Made by a program: the position numbers and the translations under genes. The notes under the pieces were generated by a model that ran no database searches, was not told where the DNA came from, and was given only the letters and a program-made list of their open reading frames with translations. A stretch of 64,000 nt of DNA from an uncultured Coriobacteriaceae bacterium. Lineage in GTDB: Bacteria; Actinomycetota; Coriobacteriia; Coriobacteriales; Coriobacteriaceae. The stretch covers positions 124,001-188,000 of the forward strand of contig CALUIM010000012.1 of the NCBI GenBank assembly GCA_944320725.1, written 5' to 3'. Shown here one piece after another: positions 8,801-17,076 of this stretch (positions are counted from its first letter, which is position 1; the number at the start of each line of letters is the position of its first letter).

Positions 8801-11800
8801 GGTGCGCGGCAGCTGGAGGTCGCCCGCAACCGCCGAAGCATCGACCTTGGAACCATCCTCGGCATACGTAAGCGCCACGGCCGTAAACGCCGTGTCGACC
8901 TTCTTCTGCAACTCGGCCCGGGCCGCCTCGATGGCCTCGGGATCCGCCTTGACGGTCACCTCAAAGGGCACCTCGACCGAAAGCTCGGGGGCGCCCGACT
9001 TCATGATGCTCACGCTCGCCGTCAGCGTTACCTTGGTGTCGGCCGAGGGACGTGCCACCTTGCCGGTGTTGGTTTCATCCCATGCGTAGCCGGTGATCTG
9101 GATGACGTCCTCGTTGGATGAGGACCAGCTGACCTTCGACCAGTCTTTGTCTGTAAGCTCAAGCGGCAGCGTCACGTTCTGCGTAACGGACGCAGCGGTA
9201 TCGCCCTCGGCATACGCGATGGCGAGCGCCTCGGCAGCCTCGACCTTGAGCATCTCGACAACGCGCGCCTCGTCCCACGGCATGGTGGTGGTACGCTCGG
9301 GCGTGAACGTGACGGTCTCACCGTCGCGCGAAAGCTCGAACGTGGGCGTGAACGTTTGATATGTAGTAAAGCCGCTCCAACCAGTGAGGTCGTCGGGGTC
9401 CATGAAGAAGTAGGTGATGGCGCCGTTGTCAGCATCACCGGTCGAGATGCCGAGGGTGGCCTTCTCGTTGGGATTCGTTACCTCGACGGCAGTCGTGCGC
9501 ACCGTGACGTCCTCGACGCCCATGGCCGCAAGCTTGGCGAGAAGCACATCGTTTGCGTTGGTATCCTCGCCATAGGTGAGGCTCAGACGCCAGTTCTCGT
9601 CCTCAAGCTTGGCCACGATACCCGCGAGCGAGTTCGCATCGATAACCGGGTTGACAGATGCGATCTCTACCTGCGAAGAACCGCTCGTCGCCACGGCCTT
9701 GAGGTACTTGCCCGCAAGGTCTGCGGTAAGCGTAAGCTCGGCGGAGTCGGCACCCTCGATGGCCGCGAACTCGCCGTCGGGCGCGTCGGAAGCGTACCAT
9801 TGCACCTCAACATCTTCGGTAACGTCATCCCCGTAGGACGAGGACGTGTCCATACCGCGCGCCTGCACCGTCGCCGTGAGCGTATCGCCCGTGAAGAGCT
9901 GCGTGGCAGTACTGTTGATAGAAGGCGAGGTGGTCACGCGCAGCAGGTCGTAGACGCCCTCAGGCAGAACCGTAAAACTGTCTGACGTGACCTCGTTGTC
10001 GAGCGCCGAGGCGCTCACGCGCAGCATCTTGCCCACATAGCTATCGAGCAGCAGCAGTTTGCCCTGAGGCATGTCCTCGACGCCCTCGATCAGGGGCGTC
10101 CACACGCCGTCCTCGCCGCGCTCCTCCCACGTAAACGTGAGCTTGGCATCGGAGGGCGCGGGGTCATCACCGTAGTATTCGCCCTCGACCATGGCCGTGG
10201 GAGTGATGGTGTTGCCCGCCTGCGCGGCCTGGCCGGAGGACTCGAGCTCCACGCCCGAGAGCGTGTACTGGCCCTCGAGCATGATGGGGCCAATGGGATC
10301 AACGTACGTCGTCCCGTAGTAGCTCGGCTTCTTTGTGCTTACCACCGAGCCGTCACTTGTGGCCTTGACGCGCAGGTACTTGCCATGCATGTCCTCGCCG
10401 ATAACGTAGGTCGAGGCGGTCGCACCGGGAATATCCGTGAACGCCGAGTCGGACGTAGTGTTGGTATTGGCGTACTGCCACTGGTAGTGAACCTTGTCGC
10501 TTGCGGAAACCTCGGTGTACGAGTTCCCCTTGTAGGCCGTCGCCGTGAGCTTGGAGCCCACGCGCGCGTCGCCGGAAACCGTGACCTGGTAGAGCTCTAC
10601 CGAGCCCGGCTCAATCACGGGGCCGACGGTGCCCGTGGAGGCTTCCTCGCCGAAGCCGCCGTCCGCTCGCGCCTCAATGTACTTGCCGAGAAGGGCGTCC
10701 GTCACCACGAGCGTGCTGCCCGTTGCGTTCTCGATCTTGGTGTCAATCGATGAGGAGCTGTCGCCGTAGTACCACGACCAGGTCACATGGCTGTCGTTGG
10801 TCACGTCTCCCGTCGAGGCCGTTGCCGTGGCTGTGAGCGTATCACCCACGTTGACCTTGCCGGTGGGGCTCACGCGCACCGAGGTGATGTTGAGCGAACC
10901 AGGCGCCGCGATCTTCATCGTGGCCGTGGTGGGATAGGTGCTCCCGCCCACCTTGGCGGTGACGACGCAGCGCACGTAGGCGCCCTCGTACCCTGAGAGC
11001 GAGAGGGACTCTGACGTGGCACCATCGATGTTCTCGAAATTGTCGTCGCCGGCGCGGCTCGTCCAGCTGACCTGCCACTGATAGGTCAGGTTCTCGGACG
11101 CGATGGTAGTGCTGGCACCCTTCTCCTTGGCCTTGGCGTACACGGTCTGGTCGGAGGTGTACACGTAGCCGCCGCTGGACGCGTCGCTGCTCGCCGCGAG
11201 AAACGCGGAATAGATGTCAACCTGGCCCTCAAGCTTCACGGGGCCGACGGCGTTGTAGTAGCTCACTTCGACGTCGTTGGCGCCGGCGTTGGCGAACACC
11301 GTGAAGTAGCAGCCCGCGTACTGTTCGTCATCGATAACGAGCGTGGAACCGGTCTCGCCCTCGATGGTCGTCCACTCGGTGCTATAACTCGGAGAGGCGG
11401 TCTTGGCGTACTTCCAGGTGTAGGTGACCTTGCTGTCGTCGACATACGTGGGGCTATAGGAGCTGCCCGTATAGGCCTTCGCCGTGAGCGTGAGCGGCAT
11501 CTGGAGCGAGTCCGGTGCCTCGAGCCCCACGCCCGCCAGCTTGACGGCACCCTCGGCCATGACGGCATCGGAGGTGGTCGCCTCCTTCTCGTTCACGCCG
11601 GCACTGGCGATGACCTTGATGTATTTGCCCTGCTGCGCCTCGGTGAGCGTGAACGCGTTACCATTGCCCGCGCCCTCGATGGTGGTGAAGGTGCCGTAAC
11701 GCGAGTCGCCCTGCTGCCATGTGTACGTGACATTGACACCCTCGCCCACCGGGGTGGAGTAATCGGTGTAAGCCGTCGCCGTGAGCGTGTCGCCCACGCT

Positions 11801-12718
11801 GGGGCTCGTGTTGCTGAGCCTCACCTGGTAGAGCTCGACCATGCCCGCCTGTATCACCGGACCGGGCAGGTAGTTCATGTTGATGTCGGTATAGGTGCTG
11901 CTTGTGCGTGGACCGTAATGCACTGACCCGTCGACCGTTACCTGAACAGCGATGTACTTGCCCGCCAGGCTATCGGTTACGGTAAGGCTCTGGCCCGTCT
12001 CGCCGCTGATGGGCGTGAAGTCACTCGCATTGCCCGATTTCTTGTCACTCTGCAGCCACTGGTAGGACCAGCCATCCTCCGCCGGCACCACATCGGCCCC
12101 GTAGTAGCCGGACGGCTCGTACATGTTTGCCCAAAGCACGGCGCCGGCAGACACTGCTCCCGAGACGTAGCTGTACGTAGAATCCTTGTCTTTCGTGTCC
12201 TGGATGAGCAGGAACGCGTCCTCGGCGAGCGCGCGGTTTTCCTCCCCGCCGTCTGCTCCCCCGCTACCAGCTATATCGGCAACACCGCTCTTTGATTGAG
12301 GGGGGGCCTGGGTCGAGCGCGACGCACTCTTTGTCTCAGCATTCTGCGGCTGCGTCGTATCGCCCGACGGCGTGGCCTCGTTACCCTCGGAAGAGGTATC
12401 GCCCGCCTCAGCGGCAGCACCGGCGTCGTTTTGAGCGCTGTCTCCCGAGCCGTCACCTGTCCCCGTCGTTTCGGTCTCAAATTCCACCGTATCTGGGGAG
12501 GTAATCGACGAAGATCCTTCGCCCGATCCCTGATCTTGGATACCGCTCGCCTCGGAGAACGCCTGAACCAAGCCCTCGGCACCATCCGCCCAAAGCTGCG
12601 CCGGAGTTTGTCCAAATACCAATATGGCGCTCAACGCAACAACCGCCACGCGCGAAGCCGCGCAACGAGCCCGCTGCAACGCCTCAGGCGCATTATCGCG
12701 CCAGCTTGACCCCTGCAT
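5813..12718 (-). CDS. Giant surface protein: Ig-like repeats, two DUF4430 domains, PQQ-type beta-propeller, C-terminal membrane anchor
   Basis: A 2,301-residue exported protein. A signal sequence (residues 1-45, VAVVALSAILVFGQTPAQLWA) is followed by a Ser/Thr/Gly-rich stretch to about 165. Eight Ig-like repeats of about 105 residues run to about 1030, each ending with a motif such as GKYIAVQVT, GKYIKVIAS or GKYLRVKAT. Atrophied-Ig-like modules run to about 1530. Two DUF4430 domains (YWQLFVNG near 1616 and 1743; GDEVVWYYS, DDQVVWFYS) precede a PQQ-type beta-propeller at about 1818-2174. The tail is a membrane helix (about 2275-2293) with RTRKNGEGW and no LPXTG motif. A cobalamin riboswitch lies just upstream, so a role in capturing or presenting B12 is likely but unproven. 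Confidence 0.9.
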   Translation of the reverse strand: MQGSSWRDNAPEALQRARCAASRVAVVALSAILVFGQTPAQLWADGAEGLVQAFSEASGIQDQGSGEGSSSITSPDTVEFETETTGTGDGSGDSAQNDAGAAAEAGDTSSEGNEATPSGDTTQPQNAETKSASRSTQAPPQSKSGVADIAGSGGADGGEENRALAEDAFLLIQDTKDKDSTYSYVSGAVSAGAVLWANMYEPSGYYGADVVPAEDGWSYQWLQSDKKSGNASDFTPISGETGQSLTVTDSLAGKYIAVQVTVDGSVHYGPRTSSTYTDINMNYLPGPVIQAGMVELYQVRLSNTSPSVGDTLTATAYTDYSTPVGEGVNVTYTWQQGDSRYGTFTTIEGAGNGNAFTLTEAQQGKYIKVIASAGVNEKEATTSDAVMAEGAVKLAGVGLEAPDSLQMPLTLTAKAYTGSSYSPTYVDDSKVTYTWKYAKTASPSYSTEWTTIEGETGSTLVIDDEQYAGCYFTVFANAGANDVEVSYYNAVGPVKLEGQVDIYSAFLAASSDASSGGYVYTSDQTVYAKAKEKGASTTIASENLTYQWQVSWTSRAGDDNFENIDGATSESLSLSGYEGAYVRCVVTAKVGGSTYPTTATMKIAAPGSLNITSVRVSPTGKVNVGDTLTATATASTGDVTNDSHVTWSWYYGDSSSSIDTKIENATGSTLVVTDALLGKYIEARADGGFGEEASTGTVGPVIEPGSVELYQVTVSGDARVGSKLTATAYKGNSYTEVSASDKVHYQWQYANTNTTSDSAFTDIPGATASTYVIGEDMHGKYLRVKATSDGSVVSTKKPSYYGTTYVDPIGPIMLEGQYTLSGVELESSGQAAQAGNTITPTAMVEGEYYGDDPAPSDAKLTFTWEERGEDGVWTPLIEGVEDMPQGKLLLLDSYVGKMLRVSASALDNEVTSDSFTVLPEGVYDLLRVTTSPSINSTATQLFTGDTLTATVQARGMDTSSSYGDDVTEDVEVQWYASDAPDGEFAAIEGADSAELTLTADLAGKYLKAVATSGSSQVEIASVNPVIDANSLAGIVAKLEDENWRLSLTYGEDTNANDVLLAKLAAMGVEDVTVRTTAVEVTNPNEKATLGISTGDADNGAITYFFMDPDDLTGWSGFTTYQTFTPTFELSRDGETVTFTPERTTTMPWDEARVVEMLKVEAAEALAIAYAEGDTAASVTQNVTLPLELTDKDWSKVSWSSSNEDVIQITGYAWDETNTGKVARPSADTKVTLTASVSIMKSGAPELSVEVPFEVTVKADPEAIEAARAELQKKVDTAFTAVALTYAEDGSKVDASAVAGDLQLPRTSAIDIDGKYYTVEYTASNDAIEVNGYRANVYQPLPGGAGASVELTLTVTSKENAEIKAAKTIELTVAPLEADAIEAELTLMEQAKAGYATALLNGQSADAVTRNLSIFQKAYLDESGELAWARSYDEANAAGDGIVTDDLEPGDEMGTVPGHWFKSSNASVIAHDTLLVTKPDYDTQVTVTSKLSSEKYARYIERYAGDATWGETFAQLAGQEVSATFTVAGAKGAENPNVEATISVVGTDAFGDDQVWTASTSYVLEKGSTAADLTEAMLAAMGLKADYGEGAYGWYLNTITAPDGRVLGYDAATGKYWQLFVNGRASDLGAGSVTLNPGDEVVWYYSAYGTSLDDIGQAKITATVQIIGPDAEGADTSWMNLTEISLPQGSTAADLTERALELAGLEADTGTGSYGWFLNSITSPITGEVLGTVETEPKVWSYWQLFVNGEVSELGAGNVELQPDDQVVWFYSSYGESLPENDIDLNPDAWDDRPSDWTAEWDGISSGALDGVATPTEGGELAWSVDLGSNIDTSIYASDPIIAGGRIFVAVGDELRAYDATTHEQLATAKLATAINSVARMVYTDGLIVVPLDGGRMQVLTADALTTVSLTEKLSQGQQSLSSLTVNGGYAYFGTTDGAGTEGAYFCVNLRTGAVVWSSEDAGNYWTGAVMAGQSLVTVDNAGTVCVRDAQTGETLSTLELGSTVRAQLVADPADASTMYAVTNDGTLHRIALAEDGSLELAGSVSFAASSTSTPTIVDGRAYVGGASADFTGVLAVIDLASMTVEHQITGFASGANLPGDVKSTPTVSVRNGETYVYFTCNAAGGAAYLYRVGEAFARVLYQPEDAQTGYTMASVVAGADGSLYYINDSGHLFKLTPGSAIDDPEPEKPVEGDTAPDRDAASGGATLTLEQLVSRVATSIRLTGNVQSSEGDASLSSLLEGYTSADVIRSLLGVSAEDKMGAEGSSASARLMPLWPFAGMAVGAVVLIALALRTRKNGEGW

Positions 12719-12759
12719 ATTTGGGTCCTCTCTGTCCAGGGCCCGCGCCTAAGCGCTTG

Positions 12760-12920
12760 AGATGGGAGGCGATCCGGCTTATCGCGCATCTAGCCGCGCA
12801 CGCCGTCCGATCTGCGACGCGCCGTTCGCGGCCATGCGAATCACGGTTACTGGTATAGCTGGGGACTTGAACCCCATTCCCCTGGGCTGCATGCGCCCGT
12901 GCGTCTCCGCACCACCATCT
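12760..12920 (-). promoter_or_regulatory. Cobalamin (adenosylcobalamin-type) riboswitch
   Basis: The minus strand carries the cobalamin core: GGGGAATGGGG, loop TTCAAG, TCCCC, then GCTATACCAGTAACCGTGA, ending with AAGCCGGATCGCCTCCC. The closing stem is visible as AGATGG at the 5' end (12915-12920) pairing with CCATCT at the 3' end (12760-12765). The ATG of the giant protein follows about 42 bases later with GAGAGGA as ribosome site. No U-tract is seen in that stretch, so translational control is more likely than termination. Confidence 0.9.
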
Positions 12921-13097
12921 AGGCCAAAACTACAATCGGGATTCATGCTATCACAGCATGTACTGCCTGTGATTCTCGTGAGCACAATGCAGGATGCGCA
13001 AACGAGAGTTGCTTATCAGACATAATATGCGTGACGATCAAGCCCTCATCGCCCGCCATATCCTGAACGGCAGGTGACGATCTAGAAAGGATGTCCC

Positions 13098-13610
13098 ATG
13101 CCGCAGGCACATGAGCCCCACGCCGCCAAACCCGAGCGTGCAGAGGTCGAGAGCTTCCAGCTCGACCATACCAAGGTCGTGGCACCCTACGTGCGCCTCA
13201 TTGGATGCGAGCACGGGCCCGCAGGCGACGTCATCTCCAACTACGACATCCGCCTTGCACAGCCCAATGAGACCGCTATCGAGACCGGTGGCCTGCATAC
13301 GCTCGAGCACATGCTCGCCACGTATCTGCGCCCGCGGCTTGCAGGGTATATCGACTGCTCGCCGTTCGGCTGCCGCACGGGGTTCCATCTGCTGCTGTGG
13401 GGCGAGCATGACACGCACGAGGTGGCGTGCGCGCTCAAGGCCGCGCTCGAAGACATCGCCTACCGCACGACATGGGAGGATGTCCCGGGCACCGAGCCCG
13501 AAAGCTGCGGCAACTATCGCGATCACTCGCTGTTCTCGGCTCAGGAATGGGCGCGGCGCGTGCTCGACCAGGGCATAAGCTCCGATCCTTTCACACGCGC
13601 CTGCGTTTAG
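13098..13610 (+). CDS. luxS: S-ribosylhomocysteine lyase (LuxS)
   Basis: Cleaves S-ribosylhomocysteine to homocysteine and DPD, the precursor of autoinducer-2, in the activated methyl cycle. The 170 residues show the whole family pattern: [14 protein letters not shown], metal ligands in HTLEH (His67, His71) and Cys137 in the ESCGNY motif, plus catalytic Cys92 in GCRTGFH. ATG 13098 follows AGAAAGGATGTCCC, a good ribosome site. It stands alone, with no pfs or metabolic partner next to it. Length is close to the family norm. Confidence 0.97.
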   Translation: MPQAHEPHAAKPERAEVESFQLDHTKVVAPYVRLIGCEHGPAGDVISNYDIRLAQPNETAIETGGLHTLEHMLATYLRPRLAGYIDCSPFGCRTGFHLLLWGEHDTHEVACALKAALEDIAYRTTWEDVPGTEPESCGNYRDHSLFSAQEWARRVLDQGISSDPFTRACV

Positions 13611-13797
13611 TGGTGCCCCTCTTCCATATCGACGTTACGCAAACTCGGCGCTGACCAGCGCATCGTTTGGCGCACCGTGTCAAGCTTTAACCTTAAACAT
13701 GAACTTGAAACTCCATCGTTTCTTAACGACTCATTAAAGGCGCAGGTCAATCGCCATCCTAAACCTTCAACTTGAGCCTTAAGGATTGCACAGGGGG

Positions 13798-13825
13798 TTA
13801 TTCGTTTTAGATCACGTAATATAAT
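13798..13825 (+). promoter_or_regulatory. Probable promoter of the coiled-coil cell-wall enzyme gene
   Basis: A perfect TATAAT lies at 13820-13825 in an AT-rich stretch, with a weak TTATTC 16 bases upstream. The remaining 239-base interval between luxS and the next gene is AT-rich with several short near-palindromes (for example AACCTTAAAC and AAGGTTTAGG-like pieces) but no other recognised element. Confidence 0.6.
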
Positions 13826-13864
13826 CGTTTTGCGTTTCAGGCAAGCAGAATGTCGAGGACATCT

Positions 13865-15019
13865 ATGCGAGATACAAAACGTTCGATTATCAGCGTGATT
13901 GCAACGAAGCCGGCCCGCGCGCTCACGTGCGCCGCGCTCGCCGTCGCCTTCACGGCAACCCCGGTGCTCTCCCCTGTTGCGGCGTATGCCGTCTCCGCTC
14001 AGACGCAAGACGAGCTCAGCTCTGCCGCGCAGCAGGTCGAGGATTCCGCCGCAGCGTACAACGACGCCGTCGCGCGCTTGGATGAGCTGCAGCAGAAGAT
14101 CGACGACAACACCGCGAGCATCGCCGAGATCGAGTCTGAGCTCCCCGCGCAGCAGGAAGAGGCCGGCAAGGCCATGCGCGAGCTGTACAAGTTCCAGAAG
14201 GGCTCGAACCCGCTCGCGAGCTTTGTCCTCAACTCCGAAAGCCTGAGCGATTTCATCACCACCTGCGTCTACATGGACGAGATTACCTCCTCCAACGTTG
14301 GCGCCATCGAAGAGCTCAACAGCATGCAGCAGGAGCTCGAGCAGAAGCAGACCGAACTCGATCAGGCGAAGGTGCAGATCGAGGAAGAGAAGAAGACCGC
14401 CGAGGATGCCCTGGCAACGGCTCAGGCTCAGCGTGCGTCCGCGCAGGCGAAGGCCGAGGAGGAAGCTGCGGCCGAGCTCGCTGCGCTTGCCGAGCTCGAG
14501 GCTCAGAACTCCGCCGAGGCAACGGCACCTGCCGAGGGCACCGGCGAGAGCGGCGAGAACCCCAACAGCACCGCCAACCAGCCCAACCAGTCCGTCGATA
14601 CGAGCAGCAAGCCCAGCGGTGGTTCCGTGGACTGGAACAGCGACTACGACGCCTTCATTAGCGAGTGGACCGGTCGCATCAACAACTACCTTGCTGGCTC
14701 CCCGCTTGCCGGTTACGGCGAGACGTTCGCCATCGCCGCATGGAACAACGGCGTCGACCCGCGTTGGTCGCCCGCGATTGCCTGCATCGAGAGCACCAAG
14801 GGCGCGCACTGCGCCAACAGCTACAACGCATGGGGCATGAGCAAGAAGGGCGGCGGCTGGCTTGGCTTCAGCAGCTGGACCGAGGCTATCAACTACCATG
14901 TCGCCTATCTCAAGCGCATGTACGGTACCACGCTCACCGTTGCGGCTGCCCAGAAGTACTGCCCGCCCACCTGGCAGGATTGGTACAACAAGGTTTCTGG
15001 ACAGATGAACCGGATCTAG
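13865..15019 (+). CDS. Secreted coiled-coil protein with a lysozyme-like/glucosaminidase-type C-terminal domain
   Basis: Probable peptidoglycan-processing enzyme. A signal peptide (about 45 residues, ending AAYAVSA) is followed by a long PcsB/CwlO-like coiled coil to about residue 220, a Gly/Ser/Pro-rich linker, and a roughly 110-residue catalytic-type domain. In that domain, FAIAAWNNGVDPRWSPAIAC followed by IESTKGAHCANSYNAWGM resembles lysozyme-fold glucosaminidases, with Glu in IES as candidate catalytic residue. ATG 13865 has GAGGA at the right distance; ATG 13850 is the alternative. The coiled coil suggests regulated activity at the division site, as in PcsB; that is inference. Confidence 0.8.
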   Translation: MRDTKRSIISVIATKPARALTCAALAVAFTATPVLSPVAAYAVSAQTQDELSSAAQQVEDSAAAYNDAVARLDELQQKIDDNTASIAEIESELPAQQEEAGKAMRELYKFQKGSNPLASFVLNSESLSDFITTCVYMDEITSSNVGAIEELNSMQQELEQKQTELDQAKVQIEEEKKTAEDALATAQAQRASAQAKAEEEAAAELAALAELEAQNSAEATAPAEGTGESGENPNSTANQPNQSVDTSSKPSGGSVDWNSDYDAFISEWTGRINNYLAGSPLAGYGETFAIAAWNNGVDPRWSPAIACIESTKGAHCANSYNAWGMSKKGGGWLGFSSWTEAINYHVAYLKRMYGTTLTVAAAQKYCPPTWQDWYNKVSGQMNRI

Positions 15020-15043
15020 CGGTACATTCTCTAACCTACATCA

Positions 15044-15078
15044 AGCAAGAGGCCGCCTCGCGGCCTCTTTTGCTATAC
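15044..15078 (+). terminator. Rho-independent terminator
   Basis: GAGGCCGC, loop CTC, GCGGCCTC followed by TTTTGCT, about 25 bases after the stop of the coiled-coil wall enzyme. The outer bases AGCAA and TTGCT extend the stem, so it may also work for transcripts from the other strand. Confidence 0.9.
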
Positions 15079-15111
15079 CTCACATGGAAAGACGCCCCGT
15101 AAACGCCAGCC

Positions 15112-16383
15112 TTACACAGAAACTCCGGTTGCCACCGATGCTGTCACCAGCACGAAAAACACGATGAGCAGATAGGCGCCGAGCGTCAAAAGATCATCTT
15201 TCCAGCTTCTCCCCGCCAGACGGGGGAACTGCCGGTAGAGCGCGCGTTTATCGAGCATGAAATACAGACATCCCCAGATGAGCGGCAATACGAAGCCAAC
15301 CTCAAGACCAACGATATACCACATCGGCTTGCCCGCCAGCGCCTCACCGGGATCCTGAATATCCTGCGCACACACGGCGGCAAACAGCAGGGCAATCAAT
15401 ACAACGACGATGTTCCACGCCAGCGCGGCGCGCTCCGATCGCGCACGCGGTGCGGGCGGGGCCGTCACAGGCGCGGGCGGTGCCGGCGCAAGATCGCTCC
15501 GCTTTGAGCTCGTGCGAGTATGCTCGCCTGGTTGAACAGCATCGATAAACGCGTGTTTCAGCTCACGTACCGAAGCGTAGCGGGACGCAGGGTCAAACGC
15601 GGTCGCTGTACGTACCACCGCAACAAGCCGCCTGTCAATCGCTGCAGGCAGCTCCAAGCAGCCCGCTCCCTCCGCAGGCTCCGCACCCGTCAGACAAAAG
15701 GCAAGTATGCCGCCGAGCGCAAACACGTCGCTCGCGATGCCCGTCTGCCCAAACCCATACTGCTCAGGCGGCGCATAGGCGCGCGTGCCCAAACGAATCG
15801 TATCGCGGGACGCATCCACACGATACCTGCGCGCAATGCCAAAGTCGATGAGAAAGACACCCGCCTGAGTGACCACGATGTTCTGCGGCTTAAGATCGCG
15901 ATGAATCACCGGTGGATCAAACGACTCATGCAGCTCTGCCACCGCATCGCATATCTGGGGAAAGAGCTCACATGCTATCTCATACCCCGCCTGGTCAACG
16001 TGATCCGGCGACGCATACGACAGGCATTGCGCAACGCGCGTATCGAGCGTGTCGCCCTCGATAAACTCACTCACCACTACAAGATTGCGCCCCGTCTTAA
16101 AGCATTCCAACACGCGTGGAATGTGGGCAAAACGGCGCCCGGTGCGCTGCGCGCGATACAGGTCCTCATATACCGAACCTGTGCCTTGATCGATATCGAT
16201 CACCTTGCGCACAAACGGGCCAAGGGAGGCGCCGCCCTCGCCCTTGAAGCGCACGAGCTCGGTTACGCTCCCCTCTCCTGTCGAAAGCCTCCGGACGGGC
16301 ACATAGCTATCTGAACGCGCAACGGCGTCAAGATAGTCTTTAAGCTCATCGGTTGTGTCTTCATGCGTATCCATGGCACCCAT
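15112..16383 (-). CDS. Membrane Ser/Thr protein kinase (PknB-like catalytic domain)
   Basis: A Hanks-type kinase of about 423 residues. Catalytic loop HRDLKPQN lies near residue 159, DFG near 178 and the APPEQ segment after it. FVRKVID probably supplies the ATP-binding lysine. The glycine-rich loop is atypical (LSTGEGSVTE). After a Pro-rich linker come three hydrophobic segments (roughly 310-423), so the catalytic domain is cytoplasmic and the protein ends in the membrane without an external PASTA sensor. ATG 16383 is chosen (16374 possible); the longer reading overlaps the upstream gene. It lies 20 bases after the HTH gene, so the two are co-transcribed. Confidence 0.85.
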   Translation of the reverse strand: MGAMDTHEDTTDELKDYLDAVARSDSYVPVRRLSTGEGSVTELVRFKGEGGASLGPFVRKVIDIDQGTGSVYEDLYRAQRTGRRFAHIPRVLECFKTGRNLVVVSEFIEGDTLDTRVAQCLSYASPDHVDQAGYEIACELFPQICDAVAELHESFDPPVIHRDLKPQNIVVTQAGVFLIDFGIARRYRVDASRDTIRLGTRAYAPPEQYGFGQTGIASDVFALGGILAFCLTGAEPAEGAGCLELPAAIDRRLVAVVRTATAFDPASRYASVRELKHAFIDAVQPGEHTRTSSKRSDLAPAPPAPVTAPPAPRARSERAALAWNIVVVLIALLFAAVCAQDIQDPGEALAGKPMWYIVGLEVGFVLPLIWGCLYFMLDKRALYRQFPRLAGRSWKDDLLTLGAYLLIVFFVLVTASVATGVSV

Positions 16384-16403
16384 GGTATCAGAGCGACAGG
16401 ACG

Positions 16404-16898
16404 CTACGAGCCGAGCGTCGTCTCCCCAAAGCGGTACAGCTCCTCGTCGGTTTCTTGCAACGAGCGGCCGCGGTCGATGCAAAACAGAATGATGGCATCG
16501 CGCCGGTCTTTGCAATACAGCTCGTTGACACCCGCCGCTTGAAGCAGGCGATTGGTTTCAATCAAGCTGCAGCGCATGGCAAAGGCGAGCTGCAGCACCT
16601 TGTCGCGCGAAGGATTGCGCTGCCCCTTGAAGATCTGATAGCCAAAGGTCTCGTTGATGCCTGCGGCACGTACCACCTCAGATCGCTTGAGTCCCTTTGC
16701 TGCAAGCAGCTCGTTGAGATAGGTATCGAGCGAACGATGGGTGATACCGCGCGCTGCAGCGAATGCCGCTGGGCTTGACGACGAAAGCAGCTCATCGAGC
16801 AGCTCCTCGGTAAGCGGCTCGGTGGAGCGCGCCACGCGCGCGTCCCCTGCGCCCACCGTCTCATCCATCTTCCATGCCGCCATCTGCTGTGCCCCCAT
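16404..16898 (-). CDS. Helix-turn-helix (XRE-like) protein paired with the Ser/Thr kinase
   Basis: About 164 residues. The region LNELLAAKGLKRSEVVRAAGINETFGYQIFKGQRNPSRDKVLQLAFAM reads as an XRE-type helix-turn-helix, and the C-terminal ELYCKDRRDAIILFCIDRGRSLQETDEELYRFG tail is of unknown function. The open frame extends to 17039, but that stretch is Arg-rich and contains a strong hairpin (16954-16988), so a start at 16898 or 16883 is more likely. It sits directly ahead of the kinase gene and may be its substrate or regulator; this is inference from gene order. Confidence 0.7.
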   Translation of the reverse strand: MGAQQMAAWKMDETVGAGDARVARSTEPLTEELLDELLSSSSPAAFAAARGITHRSLDTYLNELLAAKGLKRSEVVRAAGINETFGYQIFKGQRNPSRDKVLQLAFAMRCSLIETNRLLQAAGVNELYCKDRRDAIILFCIDRGRSLQETDEELYRFGETTLGS

Positions 16899-16953
16899 TA
16901 CGCCATCAGCCAGATCCGTTTTCACTGTATCCCATCGCCGCCGCCTACGCACG

Positions 16954-16988
16954 CGTGACCGGGCACGCGTCTCACGCGCCCGGTCACG
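16954..16988. other. Strong GC-rich hairpin in the leader of the HTH-kinase operon
   Basis: CGTGACCGGGCACGCG and CGCGCCCGGTCACG form a long stem around TCTCA. No U-tract follows on either strand, so it is not an ordinary terminator. A second inverted repeat, GGCATGTT and AACATGCC, lies around 17015-17042. Together they suggest a structured or operator-containing leader rather than coding sequence. Confidence 0.6.
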
Positions 16989-17076
16989 ACCACGGTCCTC
17001 GCTATGGGGATGCCTCGGCATGTTGTTCATCTTGAACATGCCTGTCGTGCTATGCGTTTCTCACCCATCTAATAGC

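Noticed and set aside
12825-12890. A tRNA-like T-arm (GGGG-TTCAAG-TCCCC on the minus strand)
   Set aside because: No matching acceptor stem or anticodon arm at the right distances; the surrounding blocks fit a cobalamin riboswitch, where this is a normal internal hairpin.
13027-13097. SAM-type riboswitch ahead of luxS
   Set aside because: The leader is only about 70 bases and shows none of the SAM aptamer blocks.
16954-16988. Hairpin as a Rho-independent terminator
   Set aside because: No U-tract follows on either strand.
16899-17039. Extended Arg-rich N-terminus for the HTH protein
   Set aside because: The stretch contains a strong hairpin and an inverted repeat and lacks a ribosome site, so it looks like leader sequence.
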